NCBI GenBank assembly: GCA_965284365.1
Contig: OZ260079.1
Coordinates: 4,774,001 to 4,838,000, forward strand
From: Phragmitibacter sp965284365
GTDB lineage: Bacteria; Verrucomicrobiota; Verrucomicrobiia; Verrucomicrobiales; Verrucomicrobiaceae
Direction: 5' to 3'
DNA: 64,000 nt
The notes beneath the pieces are model-generated. The model was not told where the DNA came from. It saw only the letters and a program-made list of their open reading frames with translations, and made no database searches. Of the stretch, positions 35,553-45,191 are shown one piece after another. The translations under genes were made by a program, and so were the position numbers. Positions within the stretch are counted from its first letter, which is position 1; every line of letters starts with the position of its first letter.

Positions 35553-36887
35553 TCAATTTAGCGGCCCCTTGTCCTGACGATCCAGCAACTGAAAGCCACG
35601 CTTTTCCATCTCTTGCCTGAAACGTGGGGAAGCTGCTCCCGTGATGGCAATGGTAACCTTCCCAGGCTTCTTTCCATCTACTGTTAGGGCCTGCAGCCAG
35701 TTCGCACACTTGTCCGCCGTAGGTGTCCAGCCAGCGTAATCCCAGTGCAGCGCAAGCAGCACTGAACCATCCGCGAGGATACAGAAGGGAATGTTCTGAT
35801 TCAGTTCAATCCTGGCTATCTGCCACTGCGCAGCTTGAAACTGCGCCAGAAGCTTTGCGGTTTCCGTGTAAAAGACGGCGTCCGACTCACTGGATGAAGC
35901 TGTAGCCGCATCTCTCAGAAACAGACCCACCCCAACAACTCCATTCAGCTTTTGCAAAGCGAGCACCGCCTGCGTTTGCTGCCATGGGGTGTAAACAATG
36001 CTGATGAGGAAACCTGCACTATCCGCCGGACTAATGCCCAGCAATTTCAAAGCGTTTCCATTCGCCTTGCGCAATTCAGTCGCATCTTTTTCGTAAACCA
36101 TCGGCCCCAGCAACGTGGCCAGATTACCCTGACTCGCCACGATGGCGGCCTCCGCTGCAGGATCTTCACAACCGTCTCCTACCACAAACTTGAAGCCACC
36201 CAACGCGAGCGCCCGGCTCATGCCATCCAGCTTTGCCTGAAGCAGCGTGTTGGTGCTATAGGGATTGAGCCTCAGCTTCCGGCAAAGCTCCCGCTTCGCT
36301 TTTGCCACGCCATCCGTGCTTTGGGAGAGATAGTCATAATAGTCGCGGTATTTTGCGCCCTTGATCTCTTTCTCAACGTCCTTGCCCAGGCGATGGAAAT
36401 ACTTCCCGATCGCCGTGCTCGGCTGCTCCTCCAAAGAGTCTTTGCGTGGCATCCTGATGCCATCAGCAGAATCTTCCTCTCCTTCTGTTACCGCGTCGGC
36501 AGCGTCTTCCAGCGCATCGTGGTAGGCATCCGTCTTCATCAGTTGATCCAGTCGTTTCATCGCGCTGATCTCCGCTATGCGTTCGAGCAATTGATTGTTA
36601 CCAAGGGCAGCCAGTGTGCCGTAATGCGTCGTGTCGATCGCATAGGAATTGATGCCCCACTCACTCGCGACCTGCTCCCTCACCCGGAAGAGCGGTCCAG
36701 TTAGGTACATCGGTTGCAAAAGCTGGCTTGCCCGCAGGACAGTCGTGTTTTCAAATCCATTCGGTGCGGCGACACCTCCGGGAGTCGGCACCGCATTGGG
36801 CGGCGGAGTTTGTGCTTGCAGGGAGAATGAACTCCACGCAGAAGAGGCACTGATACATGCCACCATCACGAAAGAAGATTTGATCAT
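35553..36887 (-). CDS. Secreted hypothetical protein, 444 aa
   Basis: The product has a signal peptide (about 25 residues, ending SLQAQT) and a Pro-rich start (TPPPNAVPTPGG). The body is helical with AAEAAIVASQGNLATLLGPM, GISPADSAGFLISIVYTPWQ and NIPFCILADGSVLLALHWDY. An acidic stretch, EDAADAVTEGEEDSADGI, lies near residue 130. No family is recognised. It stands alone between the convergent outer-membrane gene and the minus-strand barrel gene at 37030. A role in the periplasm is all that can be inferred. Confidence 0.65.
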   Translation of the reverse strand: MIKSSFVMVACISASSAWSSFSLQAQTPPPNAVPTPGGVAAPNGFENTTVLRASQLLQPMYLTGPLFRVREQVASEWGINSYAIDTTHYGTLAALGNNQLLERIAEISAMKRLDQLMKTDAYHDALEDAADAVTEGEEDSADGIRMPRKDSLEEQPSTAIGKYFHRLGKDVEKEIKGAKYRDYYDYLSQSTDGVAKAKRELCRKLRLNPYSTNTLLQAKLDGMSRALALGGFKFVVGDGCEDPAAEAAIVASQGNLATLLGPMVYEKDATELRKANGNALKLLGISPADSAGFLISIVYTPWQQTQAVLALQKLNGVVGVGLFLRDAATASSSESDAVFYTETAKLLAQFQAAQWQIARIELNQNIPFCILADGSVLLALHWDYAGWTPTADKCANWLQALTVDGKKPGKVTIAITGAASPRFRQEMEKRGFQLLDRQDKGPLN

Positions 36888-37029
36888 AGATACAAATGGC
36901 AGCTTATTGAAAGGAGATGCGTTCTCGTCCGCACCGGTAAAGACAGCGCCGTTGTGGTATGGACAAACGCAAAAAGAGGGGCAGCAGACAACGCCACGAC
37001 CATTCTCTCAGACAAAACCTCTGAGTTTA

Positions 37030-37824
37030 TTAGTAAGTGATCGAGAGGCCAATGAACGGACCGTGCGAGATCGTATCCAGCGAGAAGCGATCCTTCTCAT
37101 AGTCCACTCCCAGAGCTCGATACTCGATTGCCGTACAGACACTCGGCGTGATCCGGTAGCCCAGCCCCACCAGTGCCTGCCAGGTAATCTCGGATTCCGC
37201 TCCGAAACCACCCACATCTCCCATGGCCTGCACGAACCATTTGTCAGCGAAATCATGAATTACTCGTGCCCCTACGATGGGATCAATCCAGTCTTCGGTC
37301 ATGCCGAAGTTGCGCCTTGGCCCGAAGTCCGTGTCGATGTTGACATCAACATCCAGATACATCCATCGTGCACCCGCAAAGACATCCAGGCGCGTGGTGT
37401 CGTCCATGACCAGTGCGTATTGCAGTCTGCCTGTGATAATAGCCTGTTCCTGCTTGAACCCAACTCTGCCAAAAAATGGCCCGCGTGTCAGCGTCGCATC
37501 ATCCTTCATCTGACCCCAGATCAGGTCCGCTCCCACGCTCCATCGCCCGTATCCCGCTTCCAGGTAGGTCATGAAGGCTCCATCGAACTCATCAATCAAA
37601 TCATTGATGCTCGTGTCCGCACTCACCGCGATGGGACCAATGCCCGTATCGCCCTCCACGGCGGACAGCCATCCATAAGCCGCAATCGTGAAATACCCTT
37701 CCTTTTCAGCGGGAGTCTCAGGTATGACGACGGACTTTTCCGAGGACACAGGAGTGCCTGCAAAGGCCGCCCCATGGCTGAAAATCGCCACGGCTAGCGC
37801 GAGAGAGGATAGTGCTTTCTTCAT
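37030..37824 (-). CDS. Outer-membrane beta-barrel protein
   Basis: The start at 37824 (MKKALSSLALAVAIF) gives 264 residues with a signal peptide ending near GAAFAG; another ATG is at 37833. The mature part alternates polar and hydrophobic residues as in 8-12 strand barrels: FTIAAYGWLSAVEGDTGIG, AGYGRWSVGADLIWGQMKDD, TRLDVFAGARWMYLDVDVNI and the terminal strand GPFIGLSITY. The final aromatic Tyr fits BAM-dependent insertion. Such proteins occur in many Proteobacteria and Verrucomicrobiota without a known function. It is monocistronic, with intergenic space of 142 bp downstream and 343 bp upstream. Confidence 0.75.
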   Translation of the reverse strand: MKKALSSLALAVAIFSHGAAFAGTPVSSEKSVVIPETPAEKEGYFTIAAYGWLSAVEGDTGIGPIAVSADTSINDLIDEFDGAFMTYLEAGYGRWSVGADLIWGQMKDDATLTRGPFFGRVGFKQEQAIITGRLQYALVMDDTTRLDVFAGARWMYLDVDVNIDTDFGPRRNFGMTEDWIDPIVGARVIHDFADKWFVQAMGDVGGFGAESEITWQALVGLGYRITPSVCTAIEYRALGVDYEKDRFSLDTISHGPFIGLSITY

Positions 37825-38167
37825 GTGCAGCATGGTTTGAATGGATGTTGTGCCTATGAGCAAACTACGGGCCGCTTGACCACACGCGATCATAGTTTGG
37901 TGGCACCAGTGGCATCAAGACATTTCCCGCAAGGGAGAGGTGAAAAACTTGCCACACATGACAACGTCGATTTTTGGAATATTCATCGCTGCGTTGAGTG
38001 TCAGTTCGCCGCAACCTCGCCGTCGACTCCTCTGCATGAAGATGCCTAACACGTGAAATGCGGTTCACTTGAAGTGGCGGATAGGGTGGGCATCCGCCTA
38101 GGTATCCAAACCTATTTCTCGGCTATGGTTTTCACTTCTTGCAAGCACGTTATTGATCCGGGCGAAC
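37825..38167. other. Intergenic region with a small hairpin
   Basis: 343 bp between the barrel gene and the end of the TIR gene, both on the minus strand. A 7-bp perfect stem (GGCGGAT/ATCCGCC, 9-nt loop) at 38076-38098 lies about 70 bp after the TIR stop and may end that transcript, although no T-run follows. No gene is seen. Confidence 0.4.
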
Positions 38168-41032
38168 TCATGGGGATGGAGGAGTAAGCGATGTTTGGCG
38201 CTGTTGCCAGCGCGTTTTTTCGTCGCGGATGCCAGGTGCATCATTCTGCTTGGTAAGCAAGGAGAGAAACTCATTGTGAATCTCCTCGTCCAGAGGAGCT
38301 AGGGCGACAGCGGCTTGGTAGTGCCGACGTGCTGCATCTGGCTGCTGAAAGAGTGCATACGTGCCACCGAGCGCGGCATGCCGCCACGCAGATGGTTCCA
38401 GCGCGATTGATTTCTCAAATTGCGCAATCGCGTCCGTGAGGCGCCCGCTCTTCCGCAAGACCAAGCCATAGCGATAGCAGAAGCCAGCATCAGGAGCTGC
38501 TTTACTTAAATGAGTTTCCGCCGCTTCGATAGCTTCAGGTAGCCGATTTTCTTTCTCCAGAGCTTCCATGAGCAGCCGGGTTAGTTCGGGATATGGCTTG
38601 GAGAGATCTTTGAACGCCTGCCGATAGTGCGGGATCGCCTCGGCAGTGCGGCCTGCCTCCACCAGGCCCTGCGCGAGTTTGGCGCGCGCGTAGGCATGTT
38701 TGGGCTCCAGTTTCACGATTGCCTCGAATTCTGCAAGAGCCTCGCTCCGCCGGTTGGAAAGAACCAGAGACACGCCCCGATTCATTCGCGCATCGAGAAA
38801 ATTAGGCATAAGGCTGACGGCAGCTTCAAACTCGATGATTGACTCGGCGTATAACCGCTTTTCACCGAGCGACCTTCCCTGATCAAAGTGCTGCCATGCA
38901 GCGCGGCGCTTAGTGTCAAATGCTTCGTCCAAGGTCGGCGGCTGCGATCTCGGCTGCGCGATTGCAAAGGCGGGACGCACTCCCAAATAGTTAGTGTGGG
39001 CATTAGGTTGTGAATCCCATCGTCTTGCGGATCGCACATCCACCGCTTCCGAAGCGAAGCTCCCTCCACGCACGACTCGCACCGACGAGGGAGGAGTCGC
39101 TCGCTCTCCCGTGCCCGGTAGAGTATTTCGTGTGTAAAGCCCAGCAAGGTCCCAACACCATTCCATGACATTACCGTGCATATCGTGCAATCCAAACTGA
39201 TTGGGCAAATAGGCTCCGACGGGAGCATGGATACCATGCCCGTCATTGAGCCATATTTCGCCTCGAGCATGCGTTTGAATTTCACCTCCGTTCTTCGCCG
39301 CCAAATCCATAATGTTGACGTAACCTTCGAGTGTCTTCGCATCATTCCCGGTAGAATAAGTAGTGCTAGTTCCGGCACGTGCGGCGTATTCCCATTGAGC
39401 CTCAGTGGGAAGGCGTAGGTTCATCTGCCATACCGTCAAGGCACATTCATCCCAGTCCACGTTTTCCACGGGATTTGTGTCGCTGACTGGACGGCGATCG
39501 GCAACGGCACCTGCACGAAAATAAGAGGGGTTCAAATTGGTGAATCGAGCCCACTGTGCCTGTGTCATTTCGTATTTGGAAAGAAAATAAGGAGCGATTT
39601 CAACGTCATGCACTGGCTGTTCATTCGGTTGACCACCTTCATCCGTTGAAGCTCCCATTCGAAATTCCCCCCCCGGCAACAGCACCATTACGATCCCTGT
39701 GGCGCTAGTTATGATCCATCGCCCAGTGACGGGATCACGCTGTGGGCGCTCGCCGGAAAGAGGATGCCAGAACTCCCACAGCTGGGTCTGCGGATCAGGC
39801 TCTAGCGGCACGAGACCGAATTGCGGTGGCAAATCGAGTTTGTGGTAGGCCGGGTGAGCGACAATGGCAGCGCGTGCTTTCTCCCAATTGGATGCTGCAT
39901 CAATGATCGTCACCTTTTGCAACCACTCGATACGTTCGCCACGCTGCTTAACCCGGGCGATCGACATTACGTTAGGGCGCACAATACCTTCTAGTATTTG
40001 CAAGCCACGTGTGAGTTCTTCAAGATTTGCTCGCCACCACCCGCGCTCCGTTTCATTCAAGCCTTTTCGCTGATTGAGCGCGGCTAGTGTGCCTTCGTGT
40101 TCAGGAAGTCGGTCGGCCAAGGTCTGTGCCTCCTGCAACCAGCTTGTGATTGCCTCGCTGCGGACTGGGTGCATGGGCCAGAGCTGCATCTCAGCACGCT
40201 CATTTAGCTCACTCAGCTTGCGAATGTCTGAGATGCGCAGCACGTCTTGCAGGGCGTCGAGTTTTTGCTCGTTTGCCACCAGTGCCCATCCGCCAAGCAC
40301 TGTTACCAGGAGAAGCAATGCACACGCGCCTGCCGCGACCCATCCTAGCCGTTTACGCCGCAGCCGCTCCTCTTCTTGTCGGAGCAGCGGCATTAGCTCC
40401 GAAGGAATGTGGTGCAGTGTCGCGACGCATGTGAGCGCGGCGTCGCGCAGGTGCCAAGTCCATGGCCACCAGACAAATCTCCAATACGAAAACGTGCGTA
40501 GCACCACGATTTGCAGCCGTGGGAAGTGTGATAACAATGCCCCTGGCATTTGCTGCACTAAACTGGCGTCACGTGCGAACTCCGGCGTGGCCACGGCGAT
40601 GATGTTCTCGCGTTGCGATGTCGTGAGAAAATCGCCTATTTCACGTTCTACCCAATTTTTGCCGCCATCCGCGCCGGGTGACATCGCCTGAGGCGAGGCA
40701 ATTACCAAGAGGTGCTCAGCTTGCTGTAGAGAGGGCAGAATGTTACGCTCGTAGTAGTCTGGAACCGCCCGGCTGTATTCGGTATCGAGAAAAATGCTTA
40801 GAGGCTCCCGCAATGTGTGAGTGGATGGCAAGTGGGAGCGAACACTTTTGGGAAGTCGATAGCTTCGCATCCACTTGCGGAGCCAGTTGGCGACGCGCCC
40901 TCCATCGGCTCGGCGATAGCTAAGAAACGCATCGAAGCGAAAAGCGCCACTCACACCGGGAGGCGCTACAGGGGGCGCTTTAGACCCTGAAGGCGAGGCA
41001 GCGTTCTCGGGGGCAGAAAAATCCTGACTCAT
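38168..41032 (-). CDS. TIR-TM-SUMF1/FGE-like-TPR membrane protein
   Basis: The start at 41032 (MSQDFSAPEN) gives 954 residues; the open frame reaches 41122 but the extra codons are AT-rich leader. Residues ~33-190 are a TIR domain: FDAFLSYRRADGGRVANWL, LSIFLDTEY, LLVIASPQAM and KNWVEREIGDF. Glu131 in WVEREI lies where SARM1 has its NADase catalytic Glu (WVHKEI). Residues ~229-253 form a membrane helix. Residues ~445-690 are an FGE/PvdO-like domain (MVLLPGGEFRMGAST, RLPTEAQWEYAARAG, HDMHGNVMEWCWD), but the catalytic Cys pair is absent (RGGSFASEAVDVRSARR), so it is probably a binding fold. Residues ~705-930 are TPR-like repeats (EFEAAVSLMPNFLDARMNRG). A TIR sensor-effector in cell-suicide or signalling systems is inferred. 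Confidence 0.85.
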   Translation of the reverse strand: MSQDFSAPENAASPSGSKAPPVAPPGVSGAFRFDAFLSYRRADGGRVANWLRKWMRSYRLPKSVRSHLPSTHTLREPLSIFLDTEYSRAVPDYYERNILPSLQQAEHLLVIASPQAMSPGADGGKNWVEREIGDFLTTSQRENIIAVATPEFARDASLVQQMPGALLSHFPRLQIVVLRTFSYWRFVWWPWTWHLRDAALTCVATLHHIPSELMPLLRQEEERLRRKRLGWVAAGACALLLLVTVLGGWALVANEQKLDALQDVLRISDIRKLSELNERAEMQLWPMHPVRSEAITSWLQEAQTLADRLPEHEGTLAALNQRKGLNETERGWWRANLEELTRGLQILEGIVRPNVMSIARVKQRGERIEWLQKVTIIDAASNWEKARAAIVAHPAYHKLDLPPQFGLVPLEPDPQTQLWEFWHPLSGERPQRDPVTGRWIITSATGIVMVLLPGGEFRMGASTDEGGQPNEQPVHDVEIAPYFLSKYEMTQAQWARFTNLNPSYFRAGAVADRRPVSDTNPVENVDWDECALTVWQMNLRLPTEAQWEYAARAGTSTTYSTGNDAKTLEGYVNIMDLAAKNGGEIQTHARGEIWLNDGHGIHAPVGAYLPNQFGLHDMHGNVMEWCWDLAGLYTRNTLPGTGERATPPSSVRVVRGGSFASEAVDVRSARRWDSQPNAHTNYLGVRPAFAIAQPRSQPPTLDEAFDTKRRAAWQHFDQGRSLGEKRLYAESIIEFEAAVSLMPNFLDARMNRGVSLVLSNRRSEALAEFEAIVKLEPKHAYARAKLAQGLVEAGRTAEAIPHYRQAFKDLSKPYPELTRLLMEALEKENRLPEAIEAAETHLSKAAPDAGFCYRYGLVLRKSGRLTDAIAQFEKSIALEPSAWRHAALGGTYALFQQPDAARRHYQAAVALAPLDEEIHNEFLSLLTKQNDAPGIRDEKTRWQQRQTSLTPPSP

Positions 41033-41045
41033 ACACACATATATA

Positions 41046-41071
41046 GCACAAAATATTTTGCGCACACAAAA
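41046..41071 (-). promoter_or_regulatory. AT-rich promoter/operator-like stretch before the TIR gene
   Basis: On the minus strand, TTGTGT and TATATA lie 18 bp apart, with the latter only 7 bp before the ATG at 41032, which would give a nearly leaderless mRNA. The stretch also holds an imperfect palindrome (TTTTGTGTGCGCAAAA) and the direct repeat TTTTGTG, possible operator marks. Weak evidence. Confidence 0.25.
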
Positions 41072-41151
41072 TGTGATAAAGTAGGAACGTTCGTTGAAGC
41101 GTGTAGACCGACGCCTGACCAAGCCACCCTGGGATCTTGCAAGAAGCTAAG

Positions 41152-42549
41152 CTACACAATCCCAGTCAAATAGTAGACCGCGATGACGACAAACACCGCA
41201 AGGGTCTTGATGAGGGTGATGGCAAAGATGTCCCGGTAAGACTGACGATGAGTGAGGCCGGTCACGGCCAGGAGGGTGATCACGGCACCGTTATGAGGAA
41301 GGGTATCCATGCCGCCGCTGGCCATGCTGGCGACACGGTGCATGACTTCCGCAGGAATTCCAGAGCTGAGCGCTGCAGGAATAAAGCTCTGCGACATCGC
41401 AGCAAGGGCAATGCTGAGACCACCGGAAGCGGAACCGGTGATGCCAGCGAGAGTAGTGACCGTAACGGCTTCGCTGATGAGCGGATTGCGAATGGCCTCA
41501 AGTACGCGAGTTAGAGCAACGAATCCAGGGAGCGCGGCAATGACTGCCCCAAAGCCATATTCCGCGGCGGTGTTCATGGCGGCAAGAAGGGCGCCAGCGA
41601 TGGCAGGCTTAGAGCCCTCCAGAAATCGTGATGATACGGTTTTCCAGGCGAGCAACAGGACGGCGGCGATTCCGATGAGAAGGGTGCCTTCCACCGCCCA
41701 GACGGCTGTTACGCGTGAGATTTCCTGGACGACGGGAGCGGGACTGCCAATGGCGCTGGGAACGAAGGAGTGGGTGTCTCCATAGATCTTGGGAATTTGG
41801 AAGGAGAGGATCTTGTTGATCACGCCTACCAGCAGCAGTGGCAGCAAGGCAATAAAAGGATGGGTCAGCCGTTCGTGCTGGAATGCTCCGGGTTCGTTCT
41901 GATGACTTTCGCCATAGCCCTCGCCAGCGGCGGCGGCACGGCGACGGCGCCAGTCCAGATAAGCGAGGCCACACGCGAGGATGAAGAGCCCGCCGATCGT
42001 ACCGAGCCAGGGTGCGGCATAGATGGTGGTTTTGAAAAATGGCGTGGGGATAATATTCTGGATCTGCGGAGTACCGGGAAGACAGTCCATCGTGAAGGTG
42101 AAAGCGCCGAGTGCGATGGTGCCCGGAATGAGGCGTTTGGGAATGTCCGCCTTGCGAAACATCTCGGCAGCGAAAGGATAGACCGCGAAGACCACCACGA
42201 AGAGTGAGACACCGCCATAAGTAAGCAAGGCGCAGACAGCCACGATGGCCGCAATGGCTCGCTTGCCTCCAACCAGGGAGATGACAGCGGAAACGATGGA
42301 CTGAGCAAAGCCTGAGATCTCAATCAGCTTGCCGAAAATGGCTCCCAGCATGAAAACAGGAAAGTAAAGCTTCAGGAAACCGGCGAGCTTCTCCATAAAG
42401 AGCCCGCTGAACATGGGTGCGACGAGGCTGGGATCCGTCAGCAGCACCGCGCCGAGGGCTGCGACGGGCGCAAAGAGGATGACACTGTATCCCCGATAGG
42501 CGATCCACATCAGGAACGTCAGTGCCGCGAGTAGGATGATGACGCTCAT
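41152..42549 (-). CDS. GntP-family permease, probable 3-hydroxybutyrate/acetoacetate symporter
   Basis: A 465-residue inner-membrane transporter with about 12-14 hydrophobic helices. GntP-family features are FMWIAYRGYSVILFAPVAAL-like N-terminus, GLFMEKLAGFLKLYFPVFML, TYGGVSLFVVVFAVYPFA, LPGTPQIQNIIPT and TLAGITGSASGGLSIALAAM, and DTLPHNGAVITLLAVTGLTH at the end. GntP members move gluconate or other hydroxy acids with protons. Here it is the last gene of an operon for 3-hydroxybutyrate and acetoacetate use, so those acids are the likely cargo; relatives in ketone-body clusters support this. It starts 44 bp after the dehydrogenase gene ends. Confidence 0.88.
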   Translation of the reverse strand: MSVIILLAALTFLMWIAYRGYSVILFAPVAALGAVLLTDPSLVAPMFSGLFMEKLAGFLKLYFPVFMLGAIFGKLIEISGFAQSIVSAVISLVGGKRAIAAIVAVCALLTYGGVSLFVVVFAVYPFAAEMFRKADIPKRLIPGTIALGAFTFTMDCLPGTPQIQNIIPTPFFKTTIYAAPWLGTIGGLFILACGLAYLDWRRRRAAAAGEGYGESHQNEPGAFQHERLTHPFIALLPLLLVGVINKILSFQIPKIYGDTHSFVPSAIGSPAPVVQEISRVTAVWAVEGTLLIGIAAVLLLAWKTVSSRFLEGSKPAIAGALLAAMNTAAEYGFGAVIAALPGFVALTRVLEAIRNPLISEAVTVTTLAGITGSASGGLSIALAAMSQSFIPAALSSGIPAEVMHRVASMASGGMDTLPHNGAVITLLAVTGLTHRQSYRDIFAITLIKTLAVFVVIAVYYLTGIV

Positions 42550-42593
42550 GAGGGACGCTACTTGTTAGGTAAGGGATGGCCAGGCTGACTTGA

Positions 42594-43358
42594 CTACTGT
42601 GCCGTCCAGCCTCCGTCGATGGCGAGGTATTGTCCCGTCACATTGCGGGCGGCAGGACTCATGAAATAGCCCACGGCGCCCGCGACTTCTTCGAAGGAGA
42701 TAAAGACATTCTTAGGCATCGGGGTGAGCATGACCGTGCGGATGACTTCATCCTCCGAAATGCCACGAATGCGGGCCTGATCTTTGATCTGCGCATCGAC
42801 CAGGGGCGTGTGCAGATACGAGGGACAAATGGTATTGCTGGTGATGTCTGTCCCTGCGGTTTCCAGCGCCAGGGTTTTGGAGAATCCGAGCAACGCGTGC
42901 TTGGCTGCCACATAGGCGGACTTGCCAGGCGAGGCCACTAACGAGTGGATGGAGCCAATGTGGATGACGCGACCGAACCCTCTTGCTCTCATGCCCGGTA
43001 GAGCGCCACGCGTCATGAGAAAGGTGCCTCGCAGAAGCACGTCCATGATGAGGTCCCACTTTGCAGTAGGAAAATCTTCGACTTTGGAAACCTGTTGCAG
43101 GCCCGCGTTGTTGATCAGGACATCCACAGGACGATCTGCCAGTCCTTTCCAAAAAAGATTGACTTGCTCATCGCTGGTGACGTCCAAAGGGTAGGCTTCT
43201 GCCGCGAATCCAGCGTCTCTGATTTGAACTGCCGTCTCCTGGACTGACTCAGCATTGATATCCGTCGCGATGATGGAGTGGCCCTCTGCAGCAAGACAAA
43301 GGCCGAGGCCTCGGCCAAGCCCTCCGCCAGCTCCCGTGATGACAATCGTTTGCTTCAT
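42594..43358 (-). CDS. bdhA: 3-hydroxybutyrate dehydrogenase (SDR)
   Basis: The 254-residue SDR reads like classical D-3-hydroxybutyrate dehydrogenase: IVITGAGGGLGRGLGLCLAA at the NAD-binding site, VDVLINNAGLQQVSKVEDFP, IHIGSIHSLVASPGKSAYVA with the catalytic Ser, and YVAAKHALLGFSKT with Tyr and Lys. The NTICPSYLHTPLVDAQIKDQ segment is typical of the BDH group. It oxidises 3-hydroxybutyrate to acetoacetate with NAD. Its ATG overlaps the stop of the CoA-ligase gene by 4 bp (ATGA), so the two are translationally coupled. Confidence 0.92.
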   Translation of the reverse strand: MKQTIVITGAGGGLGRGLGLCLAAEGHSIIATDINAESVQETAVQIRDAGFAAEAYPLDVTSDEQVNLFWKGLADRPVDVLINNAGLQQVSKVEDFPTAKWDLIMDVLLRGTFLMTRGALPGMRARGFGRVIHIGSIHSLVASPGKSAYVAAKHALLGFSKTLALETAGTDITSNTICPSYLHTPLVDAQIKDQARIRGISEDEVIRTVMLTPMPKNVFISFEEVAGAVGYFMSPAARNVTGQYLAIDGGWTAQ

Positions 43359-45181
43359 AGGTTTGCAAGAAACTGATCACGCAACACACGACGCATGACT
43401 TTGTTGGAAGCCGTTCGGGGCAATGCCTCGATGAGAATGACCTCGCGAATTTTGAAAAGCGGGTTCAGGTGGGTTTTGATCAGATACTGCATCGCATCGT
43501 GAAGGACTGCTCTATCAGGCAAAGATTCGCCCGTGCAAACCGCGTAGATGACGAGCTGCTCCGGCCCCCCGCCAGGGGCCACAGCGATAGCTGCTGTCTC
43601 AGTAACGCCAGATATACCCTGCAACGTGCGCTCAATCTCCGCGGAGCTGACCTTGACGCCGCCGAGGTTCATGGTGTCATCCACACGGCCATGCGCGCTC
43701 CAATAGCCGCCCGGCCATGACTTGATCTGATCGCCATGTCGCCGCAAAAGGTGTCCTTTGGAGCTTTGTGGACAGTCACTGTAATAGGACTGATGGTGAT
43801 CGCGATTTAGCAAAGAAAGAGAAAGGCCAATGGAAGGTGGGATCAGGAACACCTCGCCTTCATTAGTATCGCAGTCTGTTTCGTTCATGATGACAAAATC
43901 AAGGCCAAGGACTTTGGCATTGAAGGTGCCTGGAATGCACGGTCGGGTAACCACGCTTGTGATGTATGCCCCGCCGATCTCGGTGCCTCCGCAGTATTCG
44001 ATGACCGGGCTGCCGCCTGCCTGATCCATGAGCCAGCGCATGTCATCCGCATTGGAGCACTCTCCCGTCGAACTGAAGGCGCGAATGCGGGAGATGTCGC
44101 AGCCCTTGAAGGTGTCTGTCTTGCGCCAGGACTTCACCAGAGTGGGGATGACCCCCAGCATGGTGGCGCCGGAGTGTTGCACAAAACGGCCAAAGGACTC
44201 ACCCACAGGAGCACCCTGCCAGAGAGCCATCGCGGAGCGATTCAGCAGGCTGGCAAAGATGAGCCATGGGCCCATCATCCACCCGATGTTGGTGGGCCAG
44301 ACCAGCACATCCCCGGATCTTATATCCTGATGAAAGTGGGCGTCCGCGCCGCATTTGATGGGTGTTGTCTGTGTCCAGGGAATGGCCTTCGGCTCGCCGG
44401 TGGTGCCGGACGAAAAGAGGATGTTGATGGAGTCATCGGGCGCGCGCTTAACGAAGGTAGCAGAGCCTGTATCCGGAAGGAAGTGCTCCCAGGTGCAGTC
44501 TTCGTTTCTCAATAGCGGTGATTTGGCACCCAACACAATGGCGCGAGGGGTAGCCGCAGCCACGACGCTGGCATAGAGCGGAATGGCTCTGCCACCGCGC
44601 ATGACGTGCTCCTGAGTGAAGACCGCGGAGACTGGCGCAATGCCCAGTCTCACGGCGATTTCCGGGGGACGAAAGCTATCGGCAATGCCGACAACGACGC
44701 AGCCTGCCTGGATAATGCCGAGATAGATGGCCACGGACTCCGCATTCATCGGCAGGAACAAGGCAACGCGGTCACCTGGCTTGCAGCCGCTGCGAACGAG
44801 TCCCGCAGCCACGCGACCCGCAAGCAAGGCAAGTTCACCGCGAGTGATACGAAGCAATGGGCCGCCCTCACTTTGGTGAAGTACGGCGGTGTCTTCGGGT
44901 GAACCGGTGAGACAGCTTTCCACGATGTTGAACTCTGCGCCGGGCAGCCACGCTGGGTGCTCGGGACCTTGCGAGAGGTCGGCGATGCGATCGTAAGGTT
45001 GCTGGAAGCGGATGCCCAGACGCTTGATGGCAAGGGCCCAATAGTTTCCCGGGTTCTCTACTGACCAGGCGTGAAGATCATCCCAATTCGCAACTCCCGC
45101 CTGCTGCATGAGCCAGGCGATATTCGTCGTGGTTATGAACTCGTCTGTAGGAACCCAGGCGGGGTCAGGGAGATGATTCAT
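43355..45181 (-). CDS. Acyl-CoA synthetase, probable acetoacetate-CoA ligase
   Basis: Started at the ATG at 45181 (MNHLPDPAWVPTDEF), the protein has 608 residues; the open frame to 45328 overlaps the thiolase gene antisense-free but lacks protein character. AMP-forming ligase motifs are FSSGTTGEPKAIPWTQ (P-loop), EYCGGTEIGGAYI, SAHGRVDDTMNLGGVKVSSA and the terminal ALPRTASNKVMRR with the catalytic Lys. The N-terminus (TNIAWLMQQAGVANWDDLHA, WSVENPGNYW) resembles acetoacetyl-CoA and acetyl-CoA synthetases. The operon gives acetoacetate as the likely substrate, but another short-chain acid cannot be ruled out. It starts 10 bp after the thiolase stop. Confidence 0.83.
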   Translation of the reverse strand: MNHLPDPAWVPTDEFITTTNIAWLMQQAGVANWDDLHAWSVENPGNYWALAIKRLGIRFQQPYDRIADLSQGPEHPAWLPGAEFNIVESCLTGSPEDTAVLHQSEGGPLLRITRGELALLAGRVAAGLVRSGCKPGDRVALFLPMNAESVAIYLGIIQAGCVVVGIADSFRPPEIAVRLGIAPVSAVFTQEHVMRGGRAIPLYASVVAAATPRAIVLGAKSPLLRNEDCTWEHFLPDTGSATFVKRAPDDSINILFSSGTTGEPKAIPWTQTTPIKCGADAHFHQDIRSGDVLVWPTNIGWMMGPWLIFASLLNRSAMALWQGAPVGESFGRFVQHSGATMLGVIPTLVKSWRKTDTFKGCDISRIRAFSSTGECSNADDMRWLMDQAGGSPVIEYCGGTEIGGAYITSVVTRPCIPGTFNAKVLGLDFVIMNETDCDTNEGEVFLIPPSIGLSLSLLNRDHHQSYYSDCPQSSKGHLLRRHGDQIKSWPGGYWSAHGRVDDTMNLGGVKVSSAEIERTLQGISGVTETAAIAVAPGGGPEQLVIYAVCTGESLPDRAVLHDAMQYLIKTHLNPLFKIREVILIEALPRTASNKVMRRVLRDQFLANL

Positions 45182-45191
45182 GCAAGTCAGC

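Noticed and set aside
38960..39700. FGE-like domain as a target of a diversity-generating retroelement
   Set aside because: Such folds are common targets, but no reverse transcriptase gene, template repeat or accessory gene is present in the window, and the domain is followed by TPRs.
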